Of a DNA stretch of 64,000 bases, positions 7,880-18,022 are shown piece after piece. The stretch spans positions 1,795,442 to 1,859,441 of the forward strand of contig CP089931.1 of the NCBI GenBank assembly GCA_021307325.1, read 5' to 3'. The notes beneath the pieces were generated by a model. The model was given only the letters and a program-made list of their open reading frames with translations. It ran no database searches and was not told the DNA's origin. The stretch's first letter is position 1; each line of letters opens with the position of its first letter. Both the position numbers and the translations under genes were made by a program. Source of the DNA: Peptoniphilus sp. GNH. Its GTDB lineage: Bacteria > Bacillota > Clostridia > Tissierellales > Peptoniphilaceae.

Positions 7880-9391
7880 TTGAACTTACAAAGCCCTTGG
7901 CTGTGTGGGGGACTTATAATTTTTACAATTCTATATTATAGCTTATTTAGAAATTTTCAGTGGCTTTGGACTCTTGTAATTTCATATGCCCTATATTTTT
8001 ATTTAGAAAAATTTTCTATAATCTATATTTTGCTAACAAGCATAAGCATCTACTTTCTATCGTTAAAGATAGAGAATCTTATAGATGAGCTTGGAAAGAA
8101 AAAGGGCAAGGCTACATCCAAAAAATACTTGATATTTGGACTTTTATTGAATTTTGGAATTTTGTTTGGACTCAAATATTTGGGTCTTATAAATTTGCTA
8201 AGTGATTTCAAATTTGATTTCAAATCCATAGCTGCTCCTTTGGGAATATCTTTTTATACTTTTAAGGCTGTGGCCTATCTGGTAGATATCTATAGATCCA
8301 AGTACAAGGCCCAGAGGAACTTTTTGAAGTTTGCTTCATTTATTGCTTATTTTCCAGCCTTTTTGCAAGGTCCCATAGATAAATATGATGAGCTTTCTAA
8401 GACTCTCTATAATAAAAAGAAGTTCAAGTATGAAAATCTTTTGAGAGGTCTGATTTTGATTATTTTCGGACTTATGAAAAAGACGGTAGTAGCAGATAGG
8501 CTAGTGGGACCAGTTGATAACTTAGTAAAAAACTACACATCCTATCAGGGAGCTGTACTTCTTTTTGGCATGTTTGTTTTTGGCATCCAAATATATGCAG
8601 ATTTTTCTGGGGGCATTGACATGGTGAGAGGATTTTCTAAAATCCTTGGCATTGAGCTTGCTGAAAACTTTAACAGTCCCTATCTTGCCGATTCTGTTGC
8701 AGAGTATTGGAGAAGGTGGCATATGAGCTTGGGAGCTTTCATGAGAGAGTATGTATTTTATCCCATGAGTCTTTCGAGGTCATTTACAAAAATAAATAAG
8801 AAATCTAGAAAGCTACTTGGAGCCAAGTATGGGAAAATTGTCACACTCTTGATTTCAACTTTGGTTGTCTATTTTCTTATAGGTGCGTGGCATGGAGCAA
8901 GAGCCATATCTCTTTTGTTTGGTATTTTCTACGGAGTTGTAATCTCTCTTTCGCTCATCTTAGAGAATTTTAGAAAAATGATGGATAAGAAAATAAAAAT
9001 ACCAGAAAATATCAAGTACGCATTCAAAATCATATGGGTTGTTTTTGTGACTAGCATAGGAAGGTATTTTTCAAAAGCGGATACGCCAGCGCAACTGCGT
9101 GATATGCTCTCTTACACAGTCTCTAATTTTTTCGGAAAAGATTTCTTAGCTCATTTCTATCAAGCTATGGGCATGACGAAGATGGGATATCTCATCTTAA
9201 TAGCGGCAATTATAATTATGTGTTTTGCGGCTTATTACAAGGAAAAGGAAGGCAATTTTTTTGACAAGTTGGAAAGGCTTAGTCCTTTAAACTTTTTTAT
9301 TTTGATGACATTTGTAATAGGTCTTACAGTAGTTTTCGGCCTTGTATCGGGCGATGTAAAACAGATGGAATTTGTATATCAAAAGTATTAG
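7880..9391 (+). CDS. MBOAT-family membrane O-acyltransferase, DltB/AlgI-like
   Basis: A 503-residue polytopic membrane protein (about ten or more hydrophobic segments) of the MBOAT family. The two conserved histidines are present: H281 in YWRRWHMSLG and H338 in IGAWHGA, the second being the usual catalytic one. It should accept the carrier-bound acyl group on the cytoplasmic side and pass it across the membrane for transfer to an extracellular polymer. DltB is about 400 residues; this one is longer and closer in size to AlgI/PatA-type enzymes. It starts at TTG 7880 directly after the carrier stop codon, with GGGTGA upstream. The next gene encodes the probable extracytoplasmic acceptor-side enzyme. 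Confidence 0.9.
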   Translation: MNLQSPWLCGGLIIFTILYYSLFRNFQWLWTLVISYALYFYLEKFSIIYILLTSISIYFLSLKIENLIDELGKKKGKATSKKYLIFGLLLNFGILFGLKYLGLINLLSDFKFDFKSIAAPLGISFYTFKAVAYLVDIYRSKYKAQRNFLKFASFIAYFPAFLQGPIDKYDELSKTLYNKKKFKYENLLRGLILIIFGLMKKTVVADRLVGPVDNLVKNYTSYQGAVLLFGMFVFGIQIYADFSGGIDMVRGFSKILGIELAENFNSPYLADSVAEYWRRWHMSLGAFMREYVFYPMSLSRSFTKINKKSRKLLGAKYGKIVTLLISTLVVYFLIGAWHGARAISLLFGIFYGVVISLSLILENFRKMMDKKIKIPENIKYAFKIIWVVFVTSIGRYFSKADTPAQLRDMLSYTVSNFFGKDFLAHFYQAMGMTKMGYLILIAAIIIMCFAAYYKEKEGNFFDKLERLSPLNFFILMTFVIGLTVVFGLVSGDVKQMEFVYQKY

Positions 9392-9397
9392 GTGAAT

Positions 9398-11179
9398 ATG
9401 AAGGCAAAAAAATCAGTTTTATTAATAGTTTTGGCTTTTTTGAGCGTTCTTTCAGTGCTTGCTTTAATAAATTATTATTATGACCCCTTCGGAGTTTTTG
9501 ATAAAAAAGATGGCTGGTACTCTTATAGGATGACCAGAAACCCAAGAACTGCTAAAATTTCATACTTGAATAGGCACAATAAGGATTACAATGCCTATGT
9601 CTTAGGTTCTTCTGGATCTAGTCCTCTAGTGAAGGAAAGTCTTGATAAGGCTAGCGGAAAGTCTTTTTACAATCTCTTCTACTATGGAGCTGATATGAAG
9701 GATGTCCTAGATACTTTTAACTATATAGTAAAAAACTATAAGGTTGACGAGGTACTACTGCCTATAACTTTTTCCTTTGCAGAAGAATATGACAAGGGGG
9801 AAGATGACCTACACTATAAAATGAAGCCGGAGCTTTCAGGAAAATCATCTTGGCAATTTTATAAGGACTACATTTTTGCAGATCCTCTCTATGCAAACGA
9901 CATGAGGAGATCTTATAAAAAGAAGACTTATCTACCCCAAGTCTATGATGTATTTTTGGAAGAATCTGGCAATTACGATAAGAGGTTAAGAGATATAGAG
10001 GGCATAGGTAGTCGGGAAGATTATTTGAAAAAATATCCAGACTTTCAATGGAAAAAGCCTGCTCTCAAGCTCAAGTACATGAAGGAATTTTTTAGGGATT
10101 TAAAAAAAGTTGTGGACACTTGTGAAGAGAAAAATATAACCTATAAAATTTTTATGTATCCCTTATATAAGACGTCTTATGAGTCCTATGACCCAAAAGA
10201 ATTGGAAGAGTTTTTTAGAGAACTAACTAAAATATCCGATTTTTATGACTTCACTTACTCATCAATTTCAGAAGATCCTAGATTTTTCTATGATACTGCC
10301 CATTACAGAAACGATGTGGGCGATATGATGATTAGAAAAATTTATGGTGGAGATGGCTATATTGCCAAAGATTTTGGGAAATTAGTAAAAAAGAATCAGG
10401 TCTACAAGATTGAAAGACCCAAAATAGAAAGTGAAGACCAAAAAATTAAAGTTTTCATGTTGCATCACATAGACAAGGATGCTATAAACGCAGCAACCAT
10501 AACTAGAGGAAAGCTGGAAGAATTATTAAAACTTATAAGGGATAAGGATTACCACTGTTTGAGTTTAGGAGAAATCAGATCTTATGTGGAAGATGGCGTT
10601 GACATACCACAAAAATCTGTCCTCTTGACTTTTGACGATGGCTACTTGTCAAATTACAAGATAGTCTATCCCCTGCTTAAAAAATATGGATTAAGAGCTG
10701 TATTTTGTCCAATAGGCTCTTCCATAGGCAAGGACACCTACAAGGATACGGGAGAAAAAATAATCCCCCACTACAGTTTAGATGAGATAAAGGAAATGGC
10801 TAAGTCAGGCATCATAGAGTTTGCCAGCCATGGCTATGACATTCATCAGTCTGAAAAGTTTGAAAAGGGGCAATGCAGGCCTTCGATTTTGAAGTTGGAT
10901 TCAGAGACTGAAGATCAATATATAGCTTATATAAAAAAAGACTTTGAAGAATTTAAAAAGCTTGAGGATGTTTTGGGTTATAAGATAAGGGCTATGGCAT
11001 ATCCTTTAGGTGAGCATGATGGGCTTTCGGATGTGCTTGTAAGAGAAGCCGGCATAGACCAAACATTTACAACTGTGGAGGGCGATAGTGTCATCATAAA
11101 GGGACTTAGACAGTCTATGTTTGCTCTTAATAGAATAAATATTTACGAAGATTTGGATTTGAGTGTCTTATTAAAATAA
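9398..11179 (+). CDS. SGNH-hydrolase (DltD/AlgX-like) fused to polysaccharide deacetylase
   Basis: A roughly 593-residue two-domain envelope protein. An N-terminal membrane anchor (about 6-26) precedes an SGNH-like domain with the Ser block LGSSGSS (S71/S72) and a Asp-x-x-His element DTAH (D299/H302), the layout of DltD/AlgX-type acyl-transfer enzymes. After about residue 345 comes a NodB/CE4 deacetylase domain with HH near its start, TFDDGY (D413/D414) and SHGYDIH (H478/H483), the spaced histidine motif of PgaB/IcaB-like deacetylases, plus a late AYPLG. It stands where dltD stands in a dlt operon. Inference: one protein both attaches an acyl group and removes N-acetyl groups on the same wall polymer. 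Start ATG 9398 (AGG 5 nt upstream); GTG 9392 is an alternative. Confidence 0.82.
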   Translation: MKAKKSVLLIVLAFLSVLSVLALINYYYDPFGVFDKKDGWYSYRMTRNPRTAKISYLNRHNKDYNAYVLGSSGSSPLVKESLDKASGKSFYNLFYYGADMKDVLDTFNYIVKNYKVDEVLLPITFSFAEEYDKGEDDLHYKMKPELSGKSSWQFYKDYIFADPLYANDMRRSYKKKTYLPQVYDVFLEESGNYDKRLRDIEGIGSREDYLKKYPDFQWKKPALKLKYMKEFFRDLKKVVDTCEEKNITYKIFMYPLYKTSYESYDPKELEEFFRELTKISDFYDFTYSSISEDPRFFYDTAHYRNDVGDMMIRKIYGGDGYIAKDFGKLVKKNQVYKIERPKIESEDQKIKVFMLHHIDKDAINAATITRGKLEELLKLIRDKDYHCLSLGEIRSYVEDGVDIPQKSVLLTFDDGYLSNYKIVYPLLKKYGLRAVFCPIGSSIGKDTYKDTGEKIIPHYSLDEIKEMAKSGIIEFASHGYDIHQSEKFEKGQCRPSILKLDSETEDQYIAYIKKDFEEFKKLEDVLGYKIRAMAYPLGEHDGLSDVLVREAGIDQTFTTVEGDSVIIKGLRQSMFALNRINIYEDLDLSVLLK

Positions 11180-11208
11180 AATGGTATATACTAATATAGT
11201 AGGATTGT

Positions 11209-11235
11209 GGGGTCACTAGGTGGCCCCTTATTGAT
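11209..11235 (+). terminator. Possible terminator between Dlt-like operon and uvrB
   Basis: An 8-bp GC-rich stem (11209-11216 with 11220-11227, one G-T pair) with a 3-nt loop, followed by TTATT only, so the U-tract is weak. It may equally be a leader hairpin of uvrB. Confidence 0.4.
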
Positions 11236-11249
11236 TGTGGGGTGATGAA

Positions 11250-13217
11250 ATGGAATTTAAAATACATTCAAAATTTAAACCCATGGGCGACCAGGTAGCA
11301 GCGATTGAATCTCTAGTCGATGGTGTGAAGAAAAACTTGAAGCATCAAACTCTTGTCGGTGTTACAGGCTCGGGCAAGACTTTTACAATGGCAAATATAA
11401 TAGAGAGGGTACAAAAGCCGACTCTAGTAATAGCACATAATAAGACTCTAGCCTATCAACTAGTTGGTGAGTTCAAAGAGTTTTTTCCAGAAAATGCTGT
11501 GGAGTATTTTGTTTCTTATTATGACTATTATCAACCAGAAGCTTATGTACCTCAAACAGATACTTTTATTGCCAAGGATTCTTCTATAAATGATGAGATA
11601 GACGAACTCAGACACTCTGCAACCATGGCCTTGTTTGAAAGAAAAGATGTGATAATTGTCGCATCTGTATCTTGTATTTATGGTCTAGGAGACCCCATAG
11701 ATTATAAAAAGTTAACCGTTTCTCTAAGACCAGGTATGCAGAGGTCTAGAGATGATATAATGCGACATTTGGTCGATATTCAATATGTCAGAAATGATAT
11801 AAACTTTGTGAGGGGGACTTTTAGAGTAAGGGGCGATGTGCTTGAAATTTTCCCTGCAGCATCGTCTGAAAACTCAATAAGAGTTGAATTTTTTGGAGAC
11901 GAAATAGATCGGATAGCAGAGATGAATGCCCTCACAGGAGAAGTGCTTTCGTATAAAAATTTTGTGAGTATATGGCCAGCATCCCACTTTGCTACATCCA
12001 AGGACAAGGTGGATAAGGCTATTATAAGTATAAGAGAAGAGCTTGAAGAAAGACTAAAAGAGCTAAAGGACCAAGAAAAACTTCTGGAGGCCCAGAGGCT
12101 GGAACAGAGGACAGAGTACGATTTAGAAATGCTTTCTGAGATGGGATTTTGTTCTGGAATAGAAAATTATTCTCGCCACCTTTCTCAAAGACCTGCTGGC
12201 TCAAGGCCCTATACTCTCATAGATTATTTTCCTAAGGATTTTCTTACTATAATTGATGAATCACACGCCACAATTCCGCAAATAAGAGGAATGTTTAATG
12301 GCGATAGGTCAAGAAAGGAAACCTTGGTTAATTATGGATTTCGTTTGCCATCGGCTCTTGACAATAGGCCTCTTAGATTCAATGAATTTGAGTCCATGAT
12401 GAATCAATCAATCTATGTTTCTGCCACACCAGGGCCATATGAAAAAGAACACGAAGAAAATAGAACTGAGCAGGTTATAAGACCGACAGGACTTTTAGAT
12501 CCTAAGATTTATGTGAGACCGAGCAAAAATCAAATTGACGATTTGATAAATGAGATAGAGAAGCAAAAGGAAAAAGGCTATAGGACTTTGGTTACAACTC
12601 TAACCAAAAAGATGGCCGAGGACTTGACAGATCATTTTAAAGAAATGGGAATAAAAGTCACCTATATGCATTCTGATGTAGATACAATTGAAAGAATGGA
12701 AATCATAAGAGATCTAAGACTGGGAGTATATGATGTACTTGTAGGGATAAATCTTTTAAGAGAGGGTCTGGACTTGCCGGAGGTTTCTTTGGTTGCTATT
12801 TTGGATGCGGACAAGGAAGGTTTTTTAAGAAGTGAAACATCCTTGATACAAACTGCTGGAAGGGCAGCTAGAAATGTGGATTCTTATGTAGTTATGTACG
12901 CTGACACTATAACCAAGTCTATGCAAGTTACAATAGATGAAACCAACCGTAGAAGAAAAATCCAAGCTGCCTACAATGAAAAAAATGCAATAGTGCCTAA
13001 ATCTGTATCTAAGGGCATAAGAGAAATTGTAAGCACTCATATTGCAGCTGAAGAAAGAGTTGGATATGATGAGGATGATTTTGATCCAGAAGAAATAAAA
13101 GCCATGATTGAGGGACTTAGGATAGAGATGTTAAAGTCGGCGGAACTTTTAGACTTTGAAAGGGCTGCTGAAATTAGAGATGAGATAAAAAATCTTAAGC
13201 AGATGTTGGAGAGATGA
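11250..13217 (+). CDS. uvrB: UvrABC system protein B
   Basis: A 655-residue DNA helicase-like damage-verification subunit of nucleotide excision repair. Walker A is GVTGSGKT, the damage-probing beta-hairpin region is visible ([13 protein letters not shown]), helicase motif II reads IDESH, motif VI lies near QTAGRAARN, and the C-terminal UVR domain that binds UvrC is intact (ending [16 protein letters not shown]). The start is ATG 11250 behind GGGGTGATGAA; an in-frame TTG at 11235 lacks a ribosome site. uvrA follows 4 nt after the stop, the common Firmicute uvrBA order. uvrC is not in this window. Confidence 0.98.
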   Translation: MEFKIHSKFKPMGDQVAAIESLVDGVKKNLKHQTLVGVTGSGKTFTMANIIERVQKPTLVIAHNKTLAYQLVGEFKEFFPENAVEYFVSYYDYYQPEAYVPQTDTFIAKDSSINDEIDELRHSATMALFERKDVIIVASVSCIYGLGDPIDYKKLTVSLRPGMQRSRDDIMRHLVDIQYVRNDINFVRGTFRVRGDVLEIFPAASSENSIRVEFFGDEIDRIAEMNALTGEVLSYKNFVSIWPASHFATSKDKVDKAIISIREELEERLKELKDQEKLLEAQRLEQRTEYDLEMLSEMGFCSGIENYSRHLSQRPAGSRPYTLIDYFPKDFLTIIDESHATIPQIRGMFNGDRSRKETLVNYGFRLPSALDNRPLRFNEFESMMNQSIYVSATPGPYEKEHEENRTEQVIRPTGLLDPKIYVRPSKNQIDDLINEIEKQKEKGYRTLVTTLTKKMAEDLTDHFKEMGIKVTYMHSDVDTIERMEIIRDLRLGVYDVLVGINLLREGLDLPEVSLVAILDADKEGFLRSETSLIQTAGRAARNVDSYVVMYADTITKSMQVTIDETNRRRKIQAAYNEKNAIVPKSVSKGIREIVSTHIAAEERVGYDEDDFDPEEIKAMIEGLRIEMLKSAELLDFERAAEIRDEIKNLKQMLER

Positions 13218-13221
13218 TAAT

Positions 13222-16038
13222 TTGGAAGATAAAATTATAATAAAGGGAGCCAGACAGCACAATTTAAAAAATGTAAATCTAGTCCTTCCCAGAAATAAAT
13301 TTATAGTCTTTACAGGACTTTCTGGTTCGGGCAAGTCATCGCTTGCATTTGATACAATCTATGCTGAAGGTCAAAGAAGATATGTGGAAAGCTTATCTTC
13401 GTATGCAAGACAATTTTTAGGTCAAATGGATAAGCCAGATGTGGATTCCATAGAAGGTATGAGTCCTTCTATTTCGATCGATCAAAAAACTACTAGCCAA
13501 AATCCCAGATCAACGGTCGGCACAGTCACAGAAATCTACGACTATTTAAGACTTATGTATGCAAAGATAGGAAGACCTTTTTGTGATGATTGCCATGAGG
13601 AAATCACATCTTATTCGATTGACCAAATGATAGATGAGATTTTGAAATTGCCTGAGAGAAGCAGAATTCAGATTCTAGCTCCTCTTGTTAGAAAGAGAAA
13701 AGGAGCCTTCAAAAAAATCTTTGAAGGCATAAAAAAAGATGGATATGTGAGAGTTTTTGTGGACGGAGAAGTTTACGACATAGATGATGTTCCAGAACTT
13801 GATAAAAATAAAAGCCATGACATATCAATAGTAGTGGATAGATTGATAATAAAAGATGAGATTCGCTCAAGGCTTGCTGACTCTTTGGAGTTGGCACTTG
13901 ATAAGGCTGATGGCCTTGTGAATATAGATGTTATAGGAGATGGAATTTTGACTTTTTCGTCAAAACTTCAGTGTCCATCTTGCGGTAAAGTCATAGAAGA
14001 AGTCTCACCAAGAACATTTTCTTTTAATTCGCCAATAGGAGCTTGCCCCAGCTGCAATGGTTTGGGATTTTCGAAAGAAGTCGACAAGGACTTGGTAATA
14101 CCAAACCCTGAGCTTTCCATAAAGGAAGGAGCCATTGCATGTTATTCGACAGGGGATGGCACCTACTATTATGAAATGATAAAAAATTTGGCAGCCCATT
14201 TTAAATTTCCGATAGACAAGCCTATAAAAGAGGCACCTGCAGAATTTATAGACGCCCTTTTTAATGGGTCGGACAAAAGGCTGTCATTCGGATTTGATTC
14301 TTATTTTTCGGGCTGGAAATCTTATGATGGAGTTTTTGAAGGAATTTATAAAAATTTAAAAAGAAGATACATGGAGACGAGTTCCGACTCTGTGCATGCT
14401 AGGATTAATGAGTTCATGTCAGATGTGGAATGCCCGACTTGTCATGGTTCTAGATTAAAATCATCAGCTCTATCTTTTAAGGTTGGCAATTTGAATATTT
14501 TTGAGTTGACGGAGCTTGCCATAGCTGATTCATACGAATTTATTAAGAATTTAAAATTGACTGAAAAAGAGGCCATAATAGGAAAGCAACTTTTAAAGGA
14601 AATAAAATCTAGACTTGGATTTTTAAATGATGTGGGTCTAGGGTATTTGAGTCTTTCAAGAATGGCAGGAAGTCTTTCTGGAGGAGAGGCTCAGAGAATA
14701 AGACTAGCCACCCAAATAGGTTCGCAATTGGTCGGGGTAATTTATGTTTTGGATGAGCCTTCAATAGGTCTTCATCAAAGAGACAATGCAAAGCTTTTAG
14801 GAGCTCTTAGAAATTTAACCGACATAGGCAACACTCTTATAGTTGTGGAGCATGACGAAGATACAATGTTGATGGCAGACCAAATAGTTGACATAGGTCC
14901 TGGAGCGGGCGATGGTGGAGGAAATATAATAGCTCAAGGCACTGCGAAAGAAATCATGAAGGTTGAGGAATCTATAACAGGTGCCTATTTGAGCGGCAGA
15001 AAAAAAATTGAAGTCCCTAATAAAAGGCGAAGTGGCAATGGACTTTATATTGAAGTAAAAGGTGCTAAAGAAAACAATTTAAAAGACGTAGATGTAAAAA
15101 TTCCCCTGGGGATGTTTGTGGCTGTCACAGGTGTGTCAGGCTCTGGAAAATCTTCCTTGGTAAATGAGGTCATATATAAGTCTTTAGCTCAAAAATTAAA
15201 CGGATCTAAAATAAAACCGGGAAAGGTTGGAGATATTTTAGGTCTAGAAAATTTGGACAAGGTTGTGAACATAGACCAAAGTCCAATAGGCAGAACTCCC
15301 AGATCAAATCCAGCTACCTATACAGGCGCTTTTGATATAATAAGAGATATCTTTTCAGTAACTAATGAATCCAAGATGAGAGGCTACAAGAAGGGAAGAT
15401 TCTCCTTCAATGTTAAGGGAGGCAGGTGTGAAGCTTGCAAAGGAGATGGTATAATAAAGGTTGAAATGCATTTTCTGCCGGATGTTTATGTGCCATGTGA
15501 AGTTTGCAAGGGAAAGAGGTACAATACTGAGACTTTGGAAGTGAAGTACAAGGGGAAAAACATTTCAGATGTTTTGGATATGAGAGTTGAAGAAGCAATC
15601 AAGTTTTTTGAAAATCATCCAAGGCTTCTTAGAAAGTTGGAGACTTTAAAAAATGTAGGTCTTTCCTATATAAGTCTAGGTCAACCATCGACTCAACTTT
15701 CTGGAGGAGAGGCTCAAAGAATTAAATTGGCTTTGGAACTTTCAAAAGTATCAACAGGCAAGACTATTTATATTTTAGACGAGCCGACAACAGGTCTACA
15801 CACTGCAGATGTTGACAAACTAATAGGAGTCTTGAATAATTTAGTAGACAAGGGAAACACCGTTTTGGTAATTGAACACAATTTGGATGTAATAAAGTCA
15901 GCGGATTATATAATCGATCTTGGACCTGAAGGGGGCAGCGGAGGTGGACAAGTAATTGCCACTGGAAGCCCCGAAGAAGTGGCTGAAGTAAAAGAGTCTT
16001 ATACAGGTCAATTTTTAAAGAAAGTTTTAAAGAGGTAG
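13222..16038 (+). CDS. uvrA: UvrABC system protein A
   Basis: The 938-residue damage-recognition ATPase of nucleotide excision repair, with two ABC ATPase halves. First Walker A is GLSGSGKSS (about 33-41) and second is GVSGSGKSS (about 640). Both ABC signatures (LSGGEAQRI) are present. Zinc-binding modules are complete: CPSC...CPSC in the first half and CEAC...CEVC in the second. Length is normal. The start is TTG 13222, 4 nt after uvrB, with GGAGAGATGA upstream. The L,D-transpeptidase gene begins 2 nt after the stop and may ride on the same transcript. Confidence 0.98.
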   Translation: MEDKIIIKGARQHNLKNVNLVLPRNKFIVFTGLSGSGKSSLAFDTIYAEGQRRYVESLSSYARQFLGQMDKPDVDSIEGMSPSISIDQKTTSQNPRSTVGTVTEIYDYLRLMYAKIGRPFCDDCHEEITSYSIDQMIDEILKLPERSRIQILAPLVRKRKGAFKKIFEGIKKDGYVRVFVDGEVYDIDDVPELDKNKSHDISIVVDRLIIKDEIRSRLADSLELALDKADGLVNIDVIGDGILTFSSKLQCPSCGKVIEEVSPRTFSFNSPIGACPSCNGLGFSKEVDKDLVIPNPELSIKEGAIACYSTGDGTYYYEMIKNLAAHFKFPIDKPIKEAPAEFIDALFNGSDKRLSFGFDSYFSGWKSYDGVFEGIYKNLKRRYMETSSDSVHARINEFMSDVECPTCHGSRLKSSALSFKVGNLNIFELTELAIADSYEFIKNLKLTEKEAIIGKQLLKEIKSRLGFLNDVGLGYLSLSRMAGSLSGGEAQRIRLATQIGSQLVGVIYVLDEPSIGLHQRDNAKLLGALRNLTDIGNTLIVVEHDEDTMLMADQIVDIGPGAGDGGGNIIAQGTAKEIMKVEESITGAYLSGRKKIEVPNKRRSGNGLYIEVKGAKENNLKDVDVKIPLGMFVAVTGVSGSGKSSLVNEVIYKSLAQKLNGSKIKPGKVGDILGLENLDKVVNIDQSPIGRTPRSNPATYTGAFDIIRDIFSVTNESKMRGYKKGRFSFNVKGGRCEACKGDGIIKVEMHFLPDVYVPCEVCKGKRYNTETLEVKYKGKNISDVLDMRVEEAIKFFENHPRLLRKLETLKNVGLSYISLGQPSTQLSGGEAQRIKLALELSKVSTGKTIYILDEPTTGLHTADVDKLIGVLNNLVDKGNTVLVIEHNLDVIKSADYIIDLGPEGGSGGGQVIATGSPEEVAEVKESYTGQFLKKVLKR

Positions 16039-16040
16039 CT

Positions 16041-16850
16041 ATGATAAGTAAAATTAAAAAAACAATCATTGTTCTTATAATGATTTTGATGATTTTGCCA
16101 TGCTCATCATATGCAGCATATGTGCGACCAAATCATTTTATGGACAAAAAAGGCTGGGAGAGAATCCATGAGATAAAAAAATTTCAAGCACTCCACAATT
16201 TGACCGTCACTGGCAAGTTGGATGAAAATACAAAAAAAATGCTTAGAAATGACAAGATGTTTGTAAAAGATACAATCACAAGTCCGCCAAGTACGGGACC
16301 TTGGATAGCTGTCAATAAGACGCAAAAAATCTTGACTTTTTATTCTGGGACAAGTCCCAAGTACAAATTTCCAGTTGCTTTGGGCACTTCTGAAACACCA
16401 ACGCCATCTGCCAAGACAAAAATTGTAAATAAGGCAAAAAATCCTGCATGGGGAGGCATGGGAGGAAAATATACACCAACTCAAGCAGATGATCCTAAGA
16501 ATCCTTTGGGTGAGAGATGGATGGGCTTAGGTCTTACTGGATATGGCATCCATGGCACTATATATCCCAAGCAAATTGGAGGATATGTATCTAATGGTTG
16601 CATAAGGATGTTTAATTATGATATAGAAACTTTTATATTTCCAAATTCCAAAGTTGGCATGCCAGTATGGCTTGGAACAGATGAAGAACTCAGAGCCTGG
16701 GGCGTAAGTCAGGATTGGGGAGAAATGGTAGAAAAGCCTAAGGAAGATGCAAAAACTGAAAAAACTGAAAAAACTGAAAAAACTGAAAAGAAACAAGAAG
16801 TTAAACCTGTTGAAGAAGAAATAATTGTAAAAGAAAATTTAATATTTTAA
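16041..16850 (+). CDS. L,D-transpeptidase (YkuD) with peptidoglycan-binding domain
   Basis: A 269-residue exported enzyme. It has a signal peptide (about 1-26, ending SSYAA), a short peptidoglycan-binding-1 motif (IKKFQALHNLTVTGKLDENT, about 46-65) and a YkuD catalytic domain (about 85-215) with the motif HGT (H172 region) and SNGCIRM containing the nucleophilic cysteine. It forms 3-3 cross-links in peptidoglycan or attaches proteins, and tends to resist beta-lactams. The C-terminus carries four perfect KTE repeats and an acidic tail not needed for catalysis. It sits 2 nt after uvrA with GAGGTAGCT before the ATG, so it is likely expressed with uvrBA although unrelated in function. A good terminator follows. 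Confidence 0.93.
   Translation: MISKIKKTIIVLIMILMILPCSSYAAYVRPNHFMDKKGWERIHEIKKFQALHNLTVTGKLDENTKKMLRNDKMFVKDTITSPPSTGPWIAVNKTQKILTFYSGTSPKYKFPVALGTSETPTPSAKTKIVNKAKNPAWGGMGGKYTPTQADDPKNPLGERWMGLGLTGYGIHGTIYPKQIGGYVSNGCIRMFNYDIETFIFPNSKVGMPVWLGTDEELRAWGVSQDWGEMVEKPKEDAKTEKTEKTEKTEKKQEVKPVEEEIIVKENLIF
16752..16787 (+). repeat. In-frame 9-bp tandem repeat, four copies
   Basis: Four perfect copies of AAAACTGAA in frame, encoding (KTE)4 near the C-terminus of the L,D-transpeptidase. Slippage here would change the tail length by whole codons without breaking the enzyme. Confidence 0.9.
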
Positions 16851-16855
16851 TGAAT

Positions 16856-16887
16856 AAAAGGCTCCTTATAAAAAGAGGAGCTTTTTG
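16856..16887 (+). terminator. Intrinsic terminator after the L,D-transpeptidase gene
   Basis: Stem GCTCCT (16861-16866) with AGGAGC (16876-16881), extended by A-T pairs, and a T-run of five. Confidence 0.8.
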
Positions 16888-16938
16888 CTTGCCTTTATAG
16901 CCACTTTTATTTATGATTTTTCTTAGAGGAGGCTTGAA

Positions 16939-17283
16939 ATGAAAAAAATATACATAAATATGGATAATTCTATAAGATATGCCGATCAAATCGAGGAATT
17001 TTTTAAATTTTTAGATAAGGGTCTTGACATAAAAGCTTTTTATTCAGGAGATAAACTGGATGAATATTTAGATTTTAAAAATTTCATAATGATGACTTAT
17101 GAAAGAGATTTTCCGATTTCGTTTTTGCCGCAAGATAAGGATTTGCTTTCTCTTTTTGAAGATAGGCTTGAAGAAGCAAAAACAGCCTTTGCCAAACTTG
17201 TGTATGAAGACGATTTATTTTTAGCATCATATGCATCGGCAGCGGGCATTGAGCTTGTTCTTCTTGAGGAAAAAATGATTTAA
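16939..17283 (+). CDS. Hypothetical acidic protein, 114 residues
   Basis: I do not recognise this protein. It is a soluble, acidic, probably mostly helical 114-residue protein (MKKIYINMDNSIRYADQIEE...), without a signal peptide, membrane segment, cysteine cluster or nucleotide-binding motif. The start is well supported: AGAGGAGGCTTGAA precedes ATG 16939. It stands alone between a terminator and a two-component system 67 nt downstream, so a link with that system is possible but unproven. The coding quality (codon use like the neighbours, strong ribosome site) argues that it is a real gene. Confidence 0.7.
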   Translation: MKKIYINMDNSIRYADQIEEFFKFLDKGLDIKAFYSGDKLDEYLDFKNFIMMTYERDFPISFLPQDKDLLSLFEDRLEEAKTAFAKLVYEDDLFLASYASAAGIELVLLEEKMI

Positions 17284-17350
17284 TAAAATTTCTTTCTAAA
17301 TTTAACAAAGTTATCACATTTTAGATATATCTTTTATGGGAGGTGAATTT

Positions 17351-18022
17351 ATGTTTAAAATTTTGGTCGTTGATGATGAGGCTAAGATTAGAGAGGTCAT
17401 AAAAACTTATGCGGAGTTTGAGGGACATGAGGTCACTCAGGCTTGTGATGGCATTGAGGCTGTGGAATTGTGCAAAAACAATGACTATGATGTGATAGTA
17501 ATGGATATAATGATGCCAAGACTTGACGGATTTTCAGCTTATAAGGAAATTAAAAAAATAAAAAATATACCAGTGCTCATGCTTTCTGCTAGAGGAGAAG
17601 AATTTGACAAGTTGTTCGGATTTGAAATAGGTATAGATGATTATGTAGTAAAGCCATTTTCGCCTAAAGAACTCATGGCTAGACTCAAGGTTATAGTTTC
17701 TAGAAACAAAAAAACAATTGATAATGAGATTTTGAAGTTTGAAGGTCTGGAGATAGATTTAGATGGCAGAGTTGTTTTTGTGGATGGCAAGAAGGTGGAT
17801 ATGACTCCAAAAGAATATGATCTACTAACTTTTTTGGTAAAGAATGAAAATATAGCTTTATCTAGAGATAAACTCTTAAATAAGGTTTGGGGATATGATT
17901 TTTATGGCGATGACAGGACGGTGGATACCCATATCAAGATGCTTAGAAATTCTATCAAGGAATATAGGAAGTTTATAGTTACGGTAAGAGGCATCGGCTA
18001 TAAATTTGATACGAGGATATGA
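17351..18022 (+). CDS. OmpR/PhoB-family response regulator
   Basis: A 223-residue response regulator. The receiver domain (about 1-115) shows the acidic pair DDE near residue 8, the phospho-acceptor aspartate in VIVMDIMMPRLDG and the conserved lysine in VVKPFSP. The C-terminal winged-helix DNA-binding domain (about 128-222) ends with the typical TVRGIGYKF. I start it at ATG 17351 with GGGAGGTGAATTT in front; the in-frame ATG at 17336 overlaps that ribosome site. Its stop overlaps the kinase start by 4 nt. No target promoters can be assigned from the window. Confidence 0.95.
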   Translation: MFKILVVDDEAKIREVIKTYAEFEGHEVTQACDGIEAVELCKNNDYDVIVMDIMMPRLDGFSAYKEIKKIKNIPVLMLSARGEEFDKLFGFEIGIDDYVVKPFSPKELMARLKVIVSRNKKTIDNEILKFEGLEIDLDGRVVFVDGKKVDMTPKEYDLLTFLVKNENIALSRDKLLNKVWGYDFYGDDRTVDTHIKMLRNSIKEYRKFIVTVRGIGYKFDTRI

